Virus record (IMG/VR): IMGVR_UViG_3300032288_001132
Location: 1-29,705 of that record
Direction: 5' to 3' (one strand)
Source of the DNA: a virus
Length of the DNA stretch: 29,705 nt
Each line of letters begins with the position of its first letter. Within the stretch, counting starts at the first letter, position 1. Below are positions 1-5,979 of the stretch, piece by piece. The notes beneath the pieces were generated by a model. The model was not told where the DNA came from, did no database searches, and saw only the letters and a program-made list of their open reading frames with translations. Both the position numbers and the translations under genes were made by a program.

Positions 1-2
1 AG

Positions 3-83
3 GAGGATATCGAGGACTGGAGAGCAATTAAGAAATGTATAGAACGAACTGAAGATAGAAACAATGGCAAACTTTTCTCGTAG
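3..83 (+). CDS. C-terminal end of an unknown upstream gene (partial)
   Basis: An open frame enters from the left edge and stops with TAG at 81-83, giving a 26-residue hydrophilic C-terminus (beginning EDIEDW, ending GKLFS). It overlaps the start of the next gene by 20 bases. Such short overlaps are usual in this arm, which is packed with co-directional genes. The other two plus frames are closed early here (TAG at 40-42, TAA at 29-31), so this is the only frame that could carry an incoming gene. No function can be read from so short a piece. Confidence 0.45.
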   Translation, partial: EDIEDWRAIKKCIERTEDRNNGKLFS

Positions 84-351
84 TAAGACATATAGAACCC
101 GTGCCGAGAAGTACATGGAACTTGACAACCTACACAAGAGGGTTGTTGCCATGCTAAATAAGACGGGACTTAGAAACGATCCGAAGGCTTATCTCGCCTT
201 TGATCTTGCTCTCTACCCCATGGATATTGATCAGAGGAGGAGGATTCTTAAGAGGATCTTCAGCCCTGACGGAAGGGAGATTAAGGAGGAGCATAAAGAA
301 CACATTGAATTGTTAGAAACTTTTTTCGATAGAAATTGTAAAAGTTTATAA
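64..351 (+). CDS. Hypothetical protein, 95 aa, basic and helical
   Basis: I do not recognise this family. The ATG at 64 follows an A-rich stretch with no Shine-Dalgarno sequence, as for most genes here. The N-terminal third is rich in Arg and Lys (RSKTYRTRAEKY), the middle has a short hydrophobic helix-like segment (about residues 44-52), and the C-terminal third is charged. No signal peptide, membrane segment or Cys pair is present. It is the last gene before a strong Bacteroidota-type promoter, so it probably belongs to an operon that starts left of the window. Size, charge and position fit a small early phage protein, possibly nucleic-acid binding, but that is a guess. Confidence 0.7.
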   Translation: MANFSRSKTYRTRAEKYMELDNLHKRVVAMLNKTGLRNDPKAYLAFDLALYPMDIDQRRRILKRIFSPDGREIKEEHKEHIELLETFFDRNCKSL

Positions 352-367
352 TTCTTTTGTATATTTG
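336..367 (+). promoter_or_regulatory. Bacteroidota-type promoter, TTG-N21-TATATTTG
   Basis: A TTG at 336-338 is followed 21 bases later by TATATTTG at 360-367, an exact match to the -7 element TAnnTTTG of Bacteroidota sigma factors, with spacing in the known range. Transcription would begin near 371-373, about 20 bases before the ATG at 394. The TTG lies inside the end of the preceding gene. It would drive the 73-residue gene and probably the recombination module downstream. Confidence 0.7.
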
Positions 368-393
368 TATAACCTAATAAAAAATAAATAACT

Positions 394-615
394 ATGGAAA
401 ACGGAGAAAAATGTGCATTTGGTTTTGAAGGTTTAACAAGCCTTGCGGAAGGTCTAACTAAACGTGAATACTTTGCAATACATATTGCTACAGGATTATC
501 TGTTCAAGCTATTGCAGGTATCCATAATATCCCTCAAACTATGGCAGCAGATGTACCTTATGCAGCTGTACTTATTGCAGACGGACTATTAAAAGAACTT
601 GATAAAACTAAATAA
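394..615 (+). CDS. Small conserved phage protein with LTKREYFA motif
   Basis: The 73-residue product has a pattern I associate with a widespread family of small phage and prophage proteins: LTKREYFA near the centre (residues 21-28) and a C-terminal helix ending in a form of ADGLLKEL. The function of that family is unknown to me. Here the middle is unusually rich in Ala, Ile and Val (about 29-60) and might form a hydrophobic helix, although it does not look like a clean membrane segment. The gene is first behind the promoter at 336-367, with a leader of about 20 bases that is almost pure A/T and has no Shine-Dalgarno. It ends two bases before the next gene and so is co-transcribed with it. Confidence 0.75.
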   Translation: MENGEKCAFGFEGLTSLAEGLTKREYFAIHIATGLSVQAIAGIHNIPQTMAADVPYAAVLIADGLLKELDKTK

Positions 616-617
616 CT

Positions 618-806
618 ATGAAAGACTACTGCCGTTATTGCGATTCTGAACAGATTAAAGAACGAATTGCAGACATTAAACAAACCAATAGAAGATACCG
701 TGACTGGGATGATTCAGACGTACAAGAACTATTCGAAGACGAAATAGGATTGTGCTACGAATGCACGAAAGAGGAAGACGCGGATATGGATAGAGATGAA
801 TATTAA
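618..806 (+). CDS. Small acidic Cys-pair (zinc-ribbon-like) protein
   Basis: The 62-residue product carries two CxxC pairs, C5/C8 (CRYC) and C46/C49 (CYEC), as expected for a four-Cys zinc knuckle or ribbon. The segment between the pairs is charged, and the tail after C49 is strongly acidic (EEDADMDRDEY). The ATG starts two bases after the previous stop, so translation is probably coupled. Small zinc-ribbon proteins in phage replication regions often act in nucleic acid binding or as inhibitors of host proteins; the acidic tail could mimic DNA or recruit a partner. Those roles are inference. No enzyme motif is visible. Confidence 0.7.
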   Translation: MKDYCRYCDSEQIKERIADIKQTNRRYRDWDDSDVQELFEDEIGLCYECTKEEDADMDRDEY

Positions 807-825
807 TTAGTAAATTACACACAAA

Positions 826-1695
826 ATGTCAAACATAACAATTTCACCAAAGACGGTAATGCCGTTCATCGAACCTCGCAAAGAGGAAATGATTAAGCTA
901 ATGGGAGGAGAGGAAGTTCTCATGAGAGAGATGTCCTTTGCCATTCAAGCTGCTAACAACAATGTAGTTCTAGCGAACTCAAACCCTCAATCTGTAGCCA
1001 TGGCCGTGTTCAACTGTGCCTTGACTAAATTGTCACTCAACCCTGTAATGAACCTAGCTTACCTAGTTCCTTTCAAGGGCAACGCGAAGCTAATGCCAGG
1101 GTATCAGGGCATGATTAAACTTATCTCTGACACAGGGATTATCAAGTCTGTATCTTCAGCGGTAGTTTACCGAGGGGACGAGTTCGACTTCGTTCAAGGA
1201 ACTAACCCTGAGATTATTCACAAGCCTAAGGGGGAGACCTTCAAGGACAGCGATGTGATAGCTGTGTATGCGATCTTTGTACTGCACAATGACGAGAAGT
1301 TATTCGAGATCATGTGGAAGCCTCAGATTGATGCCATTAAGAATCGTTCAGAGACTGGCCGTAAGGATATAGGCCCATGGTCTACTGACTACGCAGAGAT
1401 GGCTCGTAAGACTGTTGTGAAGAGAGGATGGAAGTCTATACCTAAATCTTCGTTTGCTTTGGATAAGATTGAGAAGGTTAATACCGCTATCTCTATCGAC
1501 AACGAGGAATACAAGACTGTTGAGTACGTTAAGATGAGCGAGGAGCAAATCGAGAGACTACTTGAGAAGACAACCAATGTAGTGGAACTTGAGGCTGCTC
1601 TATCTGACGAGTCTGTGATGATCGATCCAGAACAGAAAAAGGAGATCATTGAGAAAGCTAAATCTAAAAATAAGAAGGGAGGTGATAGTGAATAA
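826..1695 (+). CDS. recT: RecT-family single-strand annealing protein
   Basis: The 289-residue protein matches the RecT/Bet-type DNA annealing family along most of its length. The hallmark core is clear: an N-terminal helix region, then NCALTKLSLNP (about residues 64-74), YLVPF, LMPGYQGMIKL (about 88-98) and a C-terminal half with WSTDYAEMARKTVVKR. RecT proteins bind single strands and pair them with complementary DNA, working with a 5'-3' exonuclease. The adjoining downstream gene is a YqaJ exonuclease, the usual partner. The last residues (from about 270) are Lys-rich and probably disordered. The reading frame ends inside the start region of the exonuclease gene. The ATG at 826 has no Shine-Dalgarno, only A-rich sequence. 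Family assignment is strong; its role in phage recombination or replication is by analogy. Confidence 0.93.
   Translation: MSNITISPKTVMPFIEPRKEEMIKLMGGEEVLMREMSFAIQAANNNVVLANSNPQSVAMAVFNCALTKLSLNPVMNLAYLVPFKGNAKLMPGYQGMIKLISDTGIIKSVSSAVVYRGDEFDFVQGTNPEIIHKPKGETFKDSDVIAVYAIFVLHNDEKLFEIMWKPQIDAIKNRSETGRKDIGPWSTDYAEMARKTVVKRGWKSIPKSSFALDKIEKVNTAISIDNEEYKTVEYVKMSEEQIERLLEKTTNVVELEAALSDESVMIDPEQKKEIIEKAKSKNKKGGDSE
1677..1690 (+). promoter_or_regulatory. Unusual Shine-Dalgarno deciding the GTG start of the exonuclease
   Basis: GGGAGG at 1677-1682 stands five bases before GTG at 1688. Most other starts in this window have no such sequence, so this one supports 1688 as the start. It lies inside the recT coding frame (Lys-Gly-Gly codons), so chance is possible. 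Confidence 0.45.
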
Positions 1696-2371
1696 TCTAT
1701 TGAATGAAATCTTAAAGGAACAAGCTATGGCCGCAGATCAGCGGTCACAGGCTTGGTTCAACGCTCGTGTGGGTAAGTTTACCTCGTCAGAGATATACAA
1801 ATTGCTAACCAACCCTCAATCAAAGGAGGCTCGTGAGAAAGGGGAGATGTCTGAGACAGCTAAGTCTTACGTTATGTCTAAGGTTGCCGAGGAAATGGCC
1901 GGAACGGAACAGACTACTAACTCTGCCGCTACAGACTGGGGCTTGGAACACGAGGCTGAGGCTTGTAATCTATACGCAGAACTCATGGAATCTACGGTAG
2001 ATTCTACGGGGTTCATTCCTTACGGAGACCACGCAGGAGGATCACCTGATGGCATCTGCTCACGCTTCGGTGTGATTGAGATTAAGTGTCCTTACAACTT
2101 TGAGAACCACGTTCAGAACCTGCTCATTAAAGATGAGGCTGAGTTACTCAAGGAGAGAAAGGCTTACTGGTGGCAGTTACAAATGAATATGTTGGTAGCA
2201 GGTAAAGAGGAAGGGATGTTCATATCTTACGATCCTCGCATGGACGGTAAGAACAAGATGGCAATAATTCCCGTACATTTGCAGAGCAACACAAAGGAAG
2301 TTATTGATACCGTTCTTGAGAAGGCAGTAGCATATAAAAAACACTTAATAGAAATACTCACACAAAGATGA
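1688..2371 (+). CDS. YqaJ-type viral recombinase exonuclease
   Basis: The protein (227 aa from GTG at 1688) has the lambda-exonuclease-like YqaJ fold of the PD-(D/E)XK superfamily. Visible landmarks, numbered from that GTG: the entry motif QAWFNARVGKFTSSEI (about 22-37), GLE with E87, SPDG with D121, EIK with E131 and K133, and YWWQLQ with Q163/Q165. These give the metal-binding and catalytic set expected of an active enzyme that resects DNA for RecT. Start choice is uncertain. The frame is open from a TTG at 1649; GTG at 1688 has GGAGG five bases upstream and overlaps the recT stop by eight bases; ATG at 1727 begins just before the conserved domain. I prefer 1688. The gene ends in a four-base ATGA overlap with the next gene. 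Confidence 0.9.
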   Translation: MNNLLNEILKEQAMAADQRSQAWFNARVGKFTSSEIYKLLTNPQSKEAREKGEMSETAKSYVMSKVAEEMAGTEQTTNSAATDWGLEHEAEACNLYAELMESTVDSTGFIPYGDHAGGSPDGICSRFGVIEIKCPYNFENHVQNLLIKDEAELLKERKAYWWQLQMNMLVAGKEEGMFISYDPRMDGKNKMAIIPVHLQSNTKEVIDTVLEKAVAYKKHLIEILTQR

Positions 2372-2733
2372 TTTTAGACGATCACAAAAAGCATCAGATC
2401 ATTGCATCTGTTATCCATGCCAATGCCTTTATTAATATCTCAGACCATATAGGTCCTCCCTTCTGGGAGAAGGAGGTGAAGATGAAGGGCAATCAATTTA
2501 TCAAGGCAGCTGAACAGAAGTATAAAGTATTAGCCACTGCTCTATTTGATATAGAGGGAGGAGGGTTTTACCTTAAAGCTTTAGAGGATGCTGAGGAATT
2601 AGTTCAGGAGATCGCCACTCTACCGTGGTTCTCATATCACGATATTGTACAAATCATTAAAACTTATAAACATGAACAAGCTCTTCAACAAGCTAATGCT
2701 ATTAAAGAAGAACTGGACAATAAAGATAAATAA
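2368..2733 (+). CDS. Hypothetical protein, 121 aa
   Basis: I do not recognise this protein. It starts with ATG overlapping the exonuclease stop (ATGA), so translation is coupled to the recombination genes. The N-terminal half mixes hydrophobic and His-containing segments (DDHKKHQIIASVIHANAF), and the second half is mostly amphipathic helix (KALEDAEELVQEI, then EQALQQANAIKEELDNK). There are no Cys residues, signal peptide or membrane segment. Its position suggests an accessory to DNA metabolism, but nothing in the sequence proves it. Its last 62 bases overlap the start of the next gene if that gene begins at the ATG at 2672. Confidence 0.75.
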   Translation: MILDDHKKHQIIASVIHANAFINISDHIGPPFWEKEVKMKGNQFIKAAEQKYKVLATALFDIEGGGFYLKALEDAEELVQEIATLPWFSYHDIVQIIKTYKHEQALQQANAIKEELDNKDK

Positions 2734-3106
2734 ACAGGAGTTGGCTATAGTTTTTATAGCCCTCTTCATGCTTATCTTATTTGCCTTCTTGCATTTACGC
2801 AGTGTAAAAAAGAATCAAGATAACACTCAATACGAAAACTACCTTAGGAAAGAGATACAGGACAAACAAGAACAAATAGATCAGCACAAACAGAACATTG
2901 CTGATCTACAGAACAGAATGTCCACACTCAAAGGAGAGGTAATTTTTATAGAGAGTAAGGAACAAACCACTAAAAAAAAATACAAAGATGAAAAAAGGTA
3001 TATTGATCTTGCTACTCCTAGTCAGCAATCAAGTCTTCTCTCAGCTAACCTTACCCAGCTCAAGGATCTTGATCGGAAAGGATACTTTGACTTGCCTCAA
3101 AACTGA
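2672..3106 (+). CDS. Inner-membrane coiled-coil protein, i-spanin-like
   Basis: Starting from ATG 2672 the product is 144 aa: a short basic N-terminus, one membrane segment at about residues 23-41 (LAIVFIALFMLILFAFL), then a long charged coiled-coil (about 52-90, rich in Gln, Glu and Lys). Type II membrane topology plus periplasmic coiled coil is the plan of phage i-spanins such as lambda Rz. The following gene starts inside its 3' end in the +1 frame and encodes a secreted coiled-coil protein, which is the Rz/Rz1 arrangement. The frame is also open from a TTG at 2645, and ATG 2696 is another possible start; both keep the membrane segment. Against the spanin reading: it is far from the endolysin and on the other strand. 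An alternative is a membrane protein acting in host takeover. Confidence 0.6.
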   Translation: MNKLFNKLMLLKKNWTIKINKQELAIVFIALFMLILFAFLHLRSVKKNQDNTQYENYLRKEIQDKQEQIDQHKQNIADLQNRMSTLKGEVIFIESKEQTTKKKYKDEKRYIDLATPSQQSSLLSANLTQLKDLDRKGYFDLPQN

Positions 3107-3437
3107 GGAAGTTAAGCTAATCAATAAGGTATTTGCATCTGAGAAGTTCTACCACTCCATGTATAAAACAAATATGGAGAAGATAGATAATCTTAGCGAG
3201 CAGATATCTTTAGCTGAGGATATTGCTAATCAGTATATGCTCTCACTTGAGGCAAAGGAAAAGCAATATGAAAATCTCAATCTACTATACGATCAGAAGG
3301 TGATTGATTACAACTCATTAGAGGACGATTACTGGAGAATGAATGGTAAGAGATGGGGATGGAAGACAGCTACGATTCTTGGCGTTCCTATCGCTTTTAC
3401 AGGGGGTGTTTTATTAACCGCTAAACTATTAAAATAA
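2988..3437 (+). CDS. Secreted coiled-coil protein with C-terminal membrane segment, possible spanin partner
   Basis: The 149-residue product begins with a clear signal peptide (MKKGILILLLLVSNQVFS, likely cut before Gln19), continues with a helical charged region predicted to form a coiled coil (about 60-118) and ends with a hydrophobic segment (about 126-147). The ATG lies 119 bases upstream of the stop of the preceding membrane coiled-coil gene, in the +1 frame, like Rz1 in Rz. There is no lipobox Cys near the signal cleavage site, so it is not a standard o-spanin lipoprotein. The C-terminal membrane segment could instead anchor it, as in a unimolecular spanin turned round, or make it a separate envelope protein. 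A spanin-like role in disrupting the outer membrane is an inference from topology and overlap only. Confidence 0.6.
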   Translation: MKKGILILLLLVSNQVFSQLTLPSSRILIGKDTLTCLKTEEVKLINKVFASEKFYHSMYKTNMEKIDNLSEQISLAEDIANQYMLSLEAKEKQYENLNLLYDQKVIDYNSLEDDYWRMNGKRWGWKTATILGVPIAFTGGVLLTAKLLK

Positions 3438-3443
3438 AAAATT

Positions 3444-3719
3444 ATGCAACCACTATTTGATCGAGTTAAGTTTAAACTTGTAACTAAGAAAAATATTCAG
3501 TCCGATGTATTACACACTGATTTCGTGTCTCGCAATGTGCCTGATGAAGGTATTGTTGTCTCTATGGGAGAAGAAGTGACAGAAGTTAAGATGAATGACC
3601 GCATTAAGTTTGCCGATAAGAAGGTGACATGGGTAATGGAGAATGATGTTAAATACGGTTTAATCGCTCAGGGAGATATACTTCTTGTAATAGAAGATGA
3701 AAACATACAGGAGGGTTAA
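3444..3719 (+). CDS. GroES-like (Cpn10) co-chaperonin
   Basis: The 91-residue protein aligns with GroES from end to end. It has PLFDRV at residues 3-8 (GroES PLHDRV); a stretch of about 20 residues in the place of the mobile loop, with DVL where GroES has the chaperonin-binding IVL; then EGIVVSMG for the GEVLAVG strand; VKMNDRIKF for VKVGDIVIF; and Y-GLIAQGDILLVIE for the C-terminal ESDILAIVE. The stretch after the GxVxxxG strand is shorter than in GroES. Co-chaperonins cap the GroEL-type barrel; phage versions such as T4 gp31 adapt it for capsid folding. The gene lies six bases after the spanin-like gene and overlaps the next by 23 bases. Weaknesses: loop residues differ from bacterial GroES, which is also true of gp31. 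Confidence 0.75.
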   Translation: MQPLFDRVKFKLVTKKNIQSDVLHTDFVSRNVPDEGIVVSMGEEVTEVKMNDRIKFADKKVTWVMENDVKYGLIAQGDILLVIEDENIQEG

Positions 3720-4017
3720 ATACTGGACCGGTGTCGCTATTGAGAAAGGCTTATGCTTTAAGTGGGATGGCGAAAACAATATGGTTCATTTTGATGGTGC
3801 TAGGACAGGCTTCTTCCACTCATGGGGTTTCTCAAGTGGAGAGTCTGTCGGTATCATTGAATCTATGGATGGTGATCTTCACTTAGTTGATCCATCCTTT
3901 ATTAAATTTACATACTCAGATAGTGTCTCAGAGTCCCTTAATGAGATGCTACACTTTATACATGACGAGGAAAGTAGACAGAGGGTTATTGATATTATAT
4001 TTAAGATGAAGGAATGA
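3697..4017 (+). CDS. Hypothetical protein, 106 aa
   Basis: I do not recognise this protein. It starts within the last codons of the GroES-like gene (overlap 23 bases) and is the final gene of the plus-strand arm. The N-terminal two thirds look like a small beta-rich domain with aromatic residues (KYWTGV, CFKWDGENNMVHFDG, GFFHSWGFSSGE), and the end is helical (NEMLHFIHDEESRQRVIDIIFKM). No membrane segment or signal peptide is visible. Overlap with the co-chaperonin gene implies coupled translation, which might mean a shared function, but the sequence gives no direct clue. Confidence 0.75.
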   Translation: MKTYRRVKYWTGVAIEKGLCFKWDGENNMVHFDGARTGFFHSWGFSSGESVGIIESMDGDLHLVDPSFIKFTYSDSVSESLNEMLHFIHDEESRQRVIDIIFKMKE

Positions 4018-4025
4018 AGGTAAAT

Positions 4026-4049
4026 GTAAAACCATAAAAGTGGTTTTAC
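4026..4049. terminator. Perfect 9-bp hairpin at the convergent gene junction
   Basis: GTAAAACCA (4026-4034) and TGGTTTTAC (4041-4049) are exact inverse complements around a six-base loop. It sits nine bases after the plus-strand arm ends and 25 bases before the stop of the minus-strand endonuclease gene, the right place for a two-way terminator. Neither side has a following T-run, so it is not a textbook intrinsic terminator and could be only a 3'-end stabilising structure. Confidence 0.5.
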
Positions 4050-4073
4050 TATCACCTCCTGCCATGCAATGGA

Positions 4074-5081
4074 TTATTTTTTATACTTTTCGTAAAAATG
4101 CTTCCTACAAAGATTTTTTGAGTGATGTGGTTGATCACATTCTTCCATTAAACACTTTCTTACAACCTTGTTGTCTTGTACAGAATCAAGCATCCCCCAA
4201 TTAGGAATAACGCCTTTATTTTTAGATATTGCATTATACCTTTTTGAGTCTATTAATTCTAAAACAACATTAGGATAATATTTACTCATTCTTTTTAACT
4301 TCGTTTTAGACTTATTATCCATCCAACCTTTTACCTCTATGTAGTATATACTGCCGTCAATATTTGTAATCCTAAAATCAGGCAAATACGACCTAACACC
4401 TCTTTTAATTGCTTCAAACCAAAATGTTTCAGGCTCATGTTCCCAGGCAGCTATTTCTTTATTTTGTTTTAAAAATTCTAAATACGCAGCAATATTAGCT
4501 TCCCAAGAAGATCTTGCAAAAAAAATATTACCGCCTATTGATATAGTTCCTTTTTTGGATTTGCTATATATGTTTGCAGGGCTGTTTTTTAATCTGTAGT
4601 TCATTAGTTTTGACATTCTATTAGATACTGCTTGCCTGTGTTCAATGCTATTTAATTTTGAGTTTGGATCTTGCCACATTTTTTTTACTCGTTCAGACAT
4701 CTTTTGTTTTAACTCCTTACTATGTGTTTTACCCAACATTCCTCTAGGATGTCCATTTTCTTTTATCCATTTTTTATTTGTTATAGATATTCTTATTTTA
4801 TCCTCTTCGCTTGTTATTCTAAATTTATCAAACTTATCAGTCTTAACCAACTCTTTCATAAATGCAGAATGTCCAGGTCTTTTTTTACCTACTTTGGATT
4901 TAGCTGCTCTTCTTTGAAAATCTATAAAAAAATCAGAGTTTTTATTTAACCTGAGTTTTAATTGCGCTGCTTTTACCCTTATTTGCGACTCAGTTTTATT
5001 TAACTGTTCACAACACCACATTTTCCCCTTTTCAGGGTAATTTTTTATTAAAAAATCTATTTCTTCTTGAGTAAATGCCAT
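4074..5081 (-). CDS. Putative free-standing homing endonuclease (NUMOD3-like, PD-(D/E)XK)
   Basis: Counting from ATG 5081 (the frame also has a TTG at 5087) the product is 335 aa. Residues about 2-48 look like a Myb/SANT helix-turn-helix (FTQEEIDFLIKNYPEK, then SQIRVKAAQLKLRLN). About 110-130 resembles the NUMOD3 DNA-binding motif (GMLGKTHSKELKQKMSE). A PD-(D/E)XK nuclease core follows: SSWEANI with E194, LPDF with D235, and IEVKGW with E249 and K251. The C-terminus has a C-x4-C-x9-C-x2-H set (C310, C315, C325, H328), probably a zinc finger. Such layered proteins are typical phage homing endonucleases. The gene is visibly more AT-rich than its neighbours and stands alone at the convergent junction, as expected of a mobile gene. 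Its target cannot be seen. Confidence 0.8.
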   Translation of the reverse strand: MAFTQEEIDFLIKNYPEKGKMWCCEQLNKTESQIRVKAAQLKLRLNKNSDFFIDFQRRAAKSKVGKKRPGHSAFMKELVKTDKFDKFRITSEEDKIRISITNKKWIKENGHPRGMLGKTHSKELKQKMSERVKKMWQDPNSKLNSIEHRQAVSNRMSKLMNYRLKNSPANIYSKSKKGTISIGGNIFFARSSWEANIAAYLEFLKQNKEIAAWEHEPETFWFEAIKRGVRSYLPDFRITNIDGSIYYIEVKGWMDNKSKTKLKRMSKYYPNVVLELIDSKRYNAISKNKGVIPNWGMLDSVQDNKVVRKCLMEECDQPHHSKNLCRKHFYEKYKK

Positions 5082-5084
5082 ATG

Positions 5085-5092
5085 CAAATATA
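5085..5092 (-). promoter_or_regulatory. TAnnTTTG -7 box directly before the endonuclease start
   Basis: TATATTTG reads on the minus strand from 5092 to 5085, only three bases before ATG 5081. No TTG lies at the usual distance upstream. If used, transcription would start at or next to the ATG, giving a leaderless message. Confidence 0.45.
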
Positions 5093-5141
5093 ATCAAGAT
5101 TCTGTTAATCTGCTAAAAACTAAATAAAAAACTATAAATAC

Positions 5142-5435
5142 TTATCCTTTTTTAGTGCTTTTCCCATCACGCCCATTCCTTCTACGATTAGCCGATTGAC
5201 TCTCTTTAACAACTTTGCCTGATTTAGTGTGGCTCATGTCTTTACCATCTTTATTACCTGTTGTACCAGCCTTACGGTTCTCCTTGTTCAGTTCTGAACG
5301 ATACTTACGTCTCGCGGGAGTAGAATGATATTCCTTGTTATACTCATCCTTCTTGGCCTTAGCCTTTGGATGTGACTGAAAGTATTTAGCACTCTCTGAT
5401 TTTCCTTTTTTAGTGCCTGCTAGTGAATTTCTCAT
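5142..5435 (-). CDS. Small, highly basic conserved phage protein
   Basis: The 97-residue product is very rich in Lys, Arg, Asn and Ser and poor in hydrophobic residues. I recognise the pattern YNKEYHSTPARRKYRSELNKEN followed by GKDMSHTKSGKVV and SANRRRN as a widespread small phage protein whose function I do not know. The second part faintly resembles the core of HNH-type proteins (Asp/His followed by Gly, Asn and Arg positions), but without Cys or a second His, so nuclease activity is doubtful. The charge suggests nucleic-acid binding or a packaged DNA-binding protein. It lies 24 bases downstream of the putative HNH nuclease gene on the same strand and has its own TAnnTTTG box. Confidence 0.7.
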   Translation of the reverse strand: MRNSLAGTKKGKSESAKYFQSHPKAKAKKDEYNKEYHSTPARRKYRSELNKENRKAGTTGNKDGKDMSHTKSGKVVKESQSANRRRNGRDGKSTKKG

Positions 5436-5439
5436 GTGA

Positions 5440-5447
5440 CAAATATA
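5440..5447 (-). promoter_or_regulatory. TAnnTTTG -7 box directly before the basic-protein start
   Basis: TATATTTG on the minus strand (5447 to 5440) stands four bases before the ATG at 5435. A TTG occurs 15 bases further upstream (5463-5465), shorter than the usual spacing. The position predicts an mRNA with little or no leader. Confidence 0.45.
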
Positions 5448-5459
5448 CGTATAAAAATG

Positions 5460-5879
5460 TTACAAGCCTTCTGAGTAATATGCTATCTTGAGCATCTCAT
5501 ATAACTTGAATACATAGGCCCAACGGCTATCTTTTTGGAGCAATTTTTCTCTTGACATGGTATGCCAATCTGTGTGATACTCCGCATTGACAAAAATGAT
5601 GTTGGTAGGATTGAGACGATAAGCAGGAAAAGCTCCCTTGCCAAGAATATGAAAGCAGATTGATGGAGAGAACTCTAAGTCTCTTCCTGTTACATAACAC
5701 TTGTGCTTTCTAGTCTCCCATAGATGTTTGAAGAGATCCATCTCGCCAGTAGCCTTGTACTTCTTCTTCATTGGAGTACGCTTCAACCCTTTAGACTTAG
5801 GCTTCGCATCCTCTCTGTAGTTCTTACAGAATGTACGGTTAAAATCCGTACAAAAACATTCCTCGGCTTGACACTTCAT
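5460..5879 (-). CDS. Putative HNH/NinG-like nuclease
   Basis: The 139-residue product has a Cys-rich N-terminus (C3, C8, C10, C18), a basic linker (about 25-43), and then a domain from about residue 48 that resembles phage HNH or NinG/Rap-type endonucleases: HKCYVTG with C61, FHILGKG with H77, an Asn at 93 in LNPTNIIFV, and HTDWH with H102 and H106. The order His-Asn-His fits a betabeta-alpha-metal nuclease fold, which could resolve recombination junctions or nick DNA, in keeping with the RecT/exonuclease pair in the other arm. The gene is behind a full promoter with a leader of about 95 bases that contains a hairpin. It could also be a small homing-type HNH protein. The family label is by motif reading alone. 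Confidence 0.6.
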   Translation of the reverse strand: MKCQAEECFCTDFNRTFCKNYREDAKPKSKGLKRTPMKKKYKATGEMDLFKHLWETRKHKCYVTGRDLEFSPSICFHILGKGAFPAYRLNPTNIIFVNAEYHTDWHTMSREKLLQKDSRWAYVFKLYEMLKIAYYSEGL

Positions 5880-5900
5880 TGGAGTTTCATTTTGTTAGAA

Positions 5901-5932
5901 ACACATAAGGAGGATTTCTCCCCCTTATATGT
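5901..5932 (-). promoter_or_regulatory. Imperfect hairpin in the leader of the HNH-like gene
   Basis: ATAAGGAGGA (5905-5914) pairs with the complementary arm at 5919-5928 except for one A/C mismatch, around a TTTC loop; three more pairs follow beyond a second mismatch. It lies between the promoter at 5980-6011 and the ATG at 5879. With no T-run after it, it may be an attenuator or translational control element, or a weak terminator for read-through from the tail operon. Note that on the plus strand it contains AAGGAGG, but no plus-strand gene follows. Confidence 0.45.
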
Positions 5933-5979
5933 AACCTAAATCAATAATCAATAAATCTATGAGAAACAATTGAACATCG

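Noticed and set aside
1348-1649. Minus-strand open frames under recT.
   Set aside because: Antisense shadows of a strongly conserved gene; no start context or recognisable product.
4645-4949. Two plus-strand open frames opposite the homing endonuclease.
   Set aside because: They are rich in Phe, Cys and Ser, the mark of antisense reading through an A-rich gene, and the minus-strand frame has clear domains.
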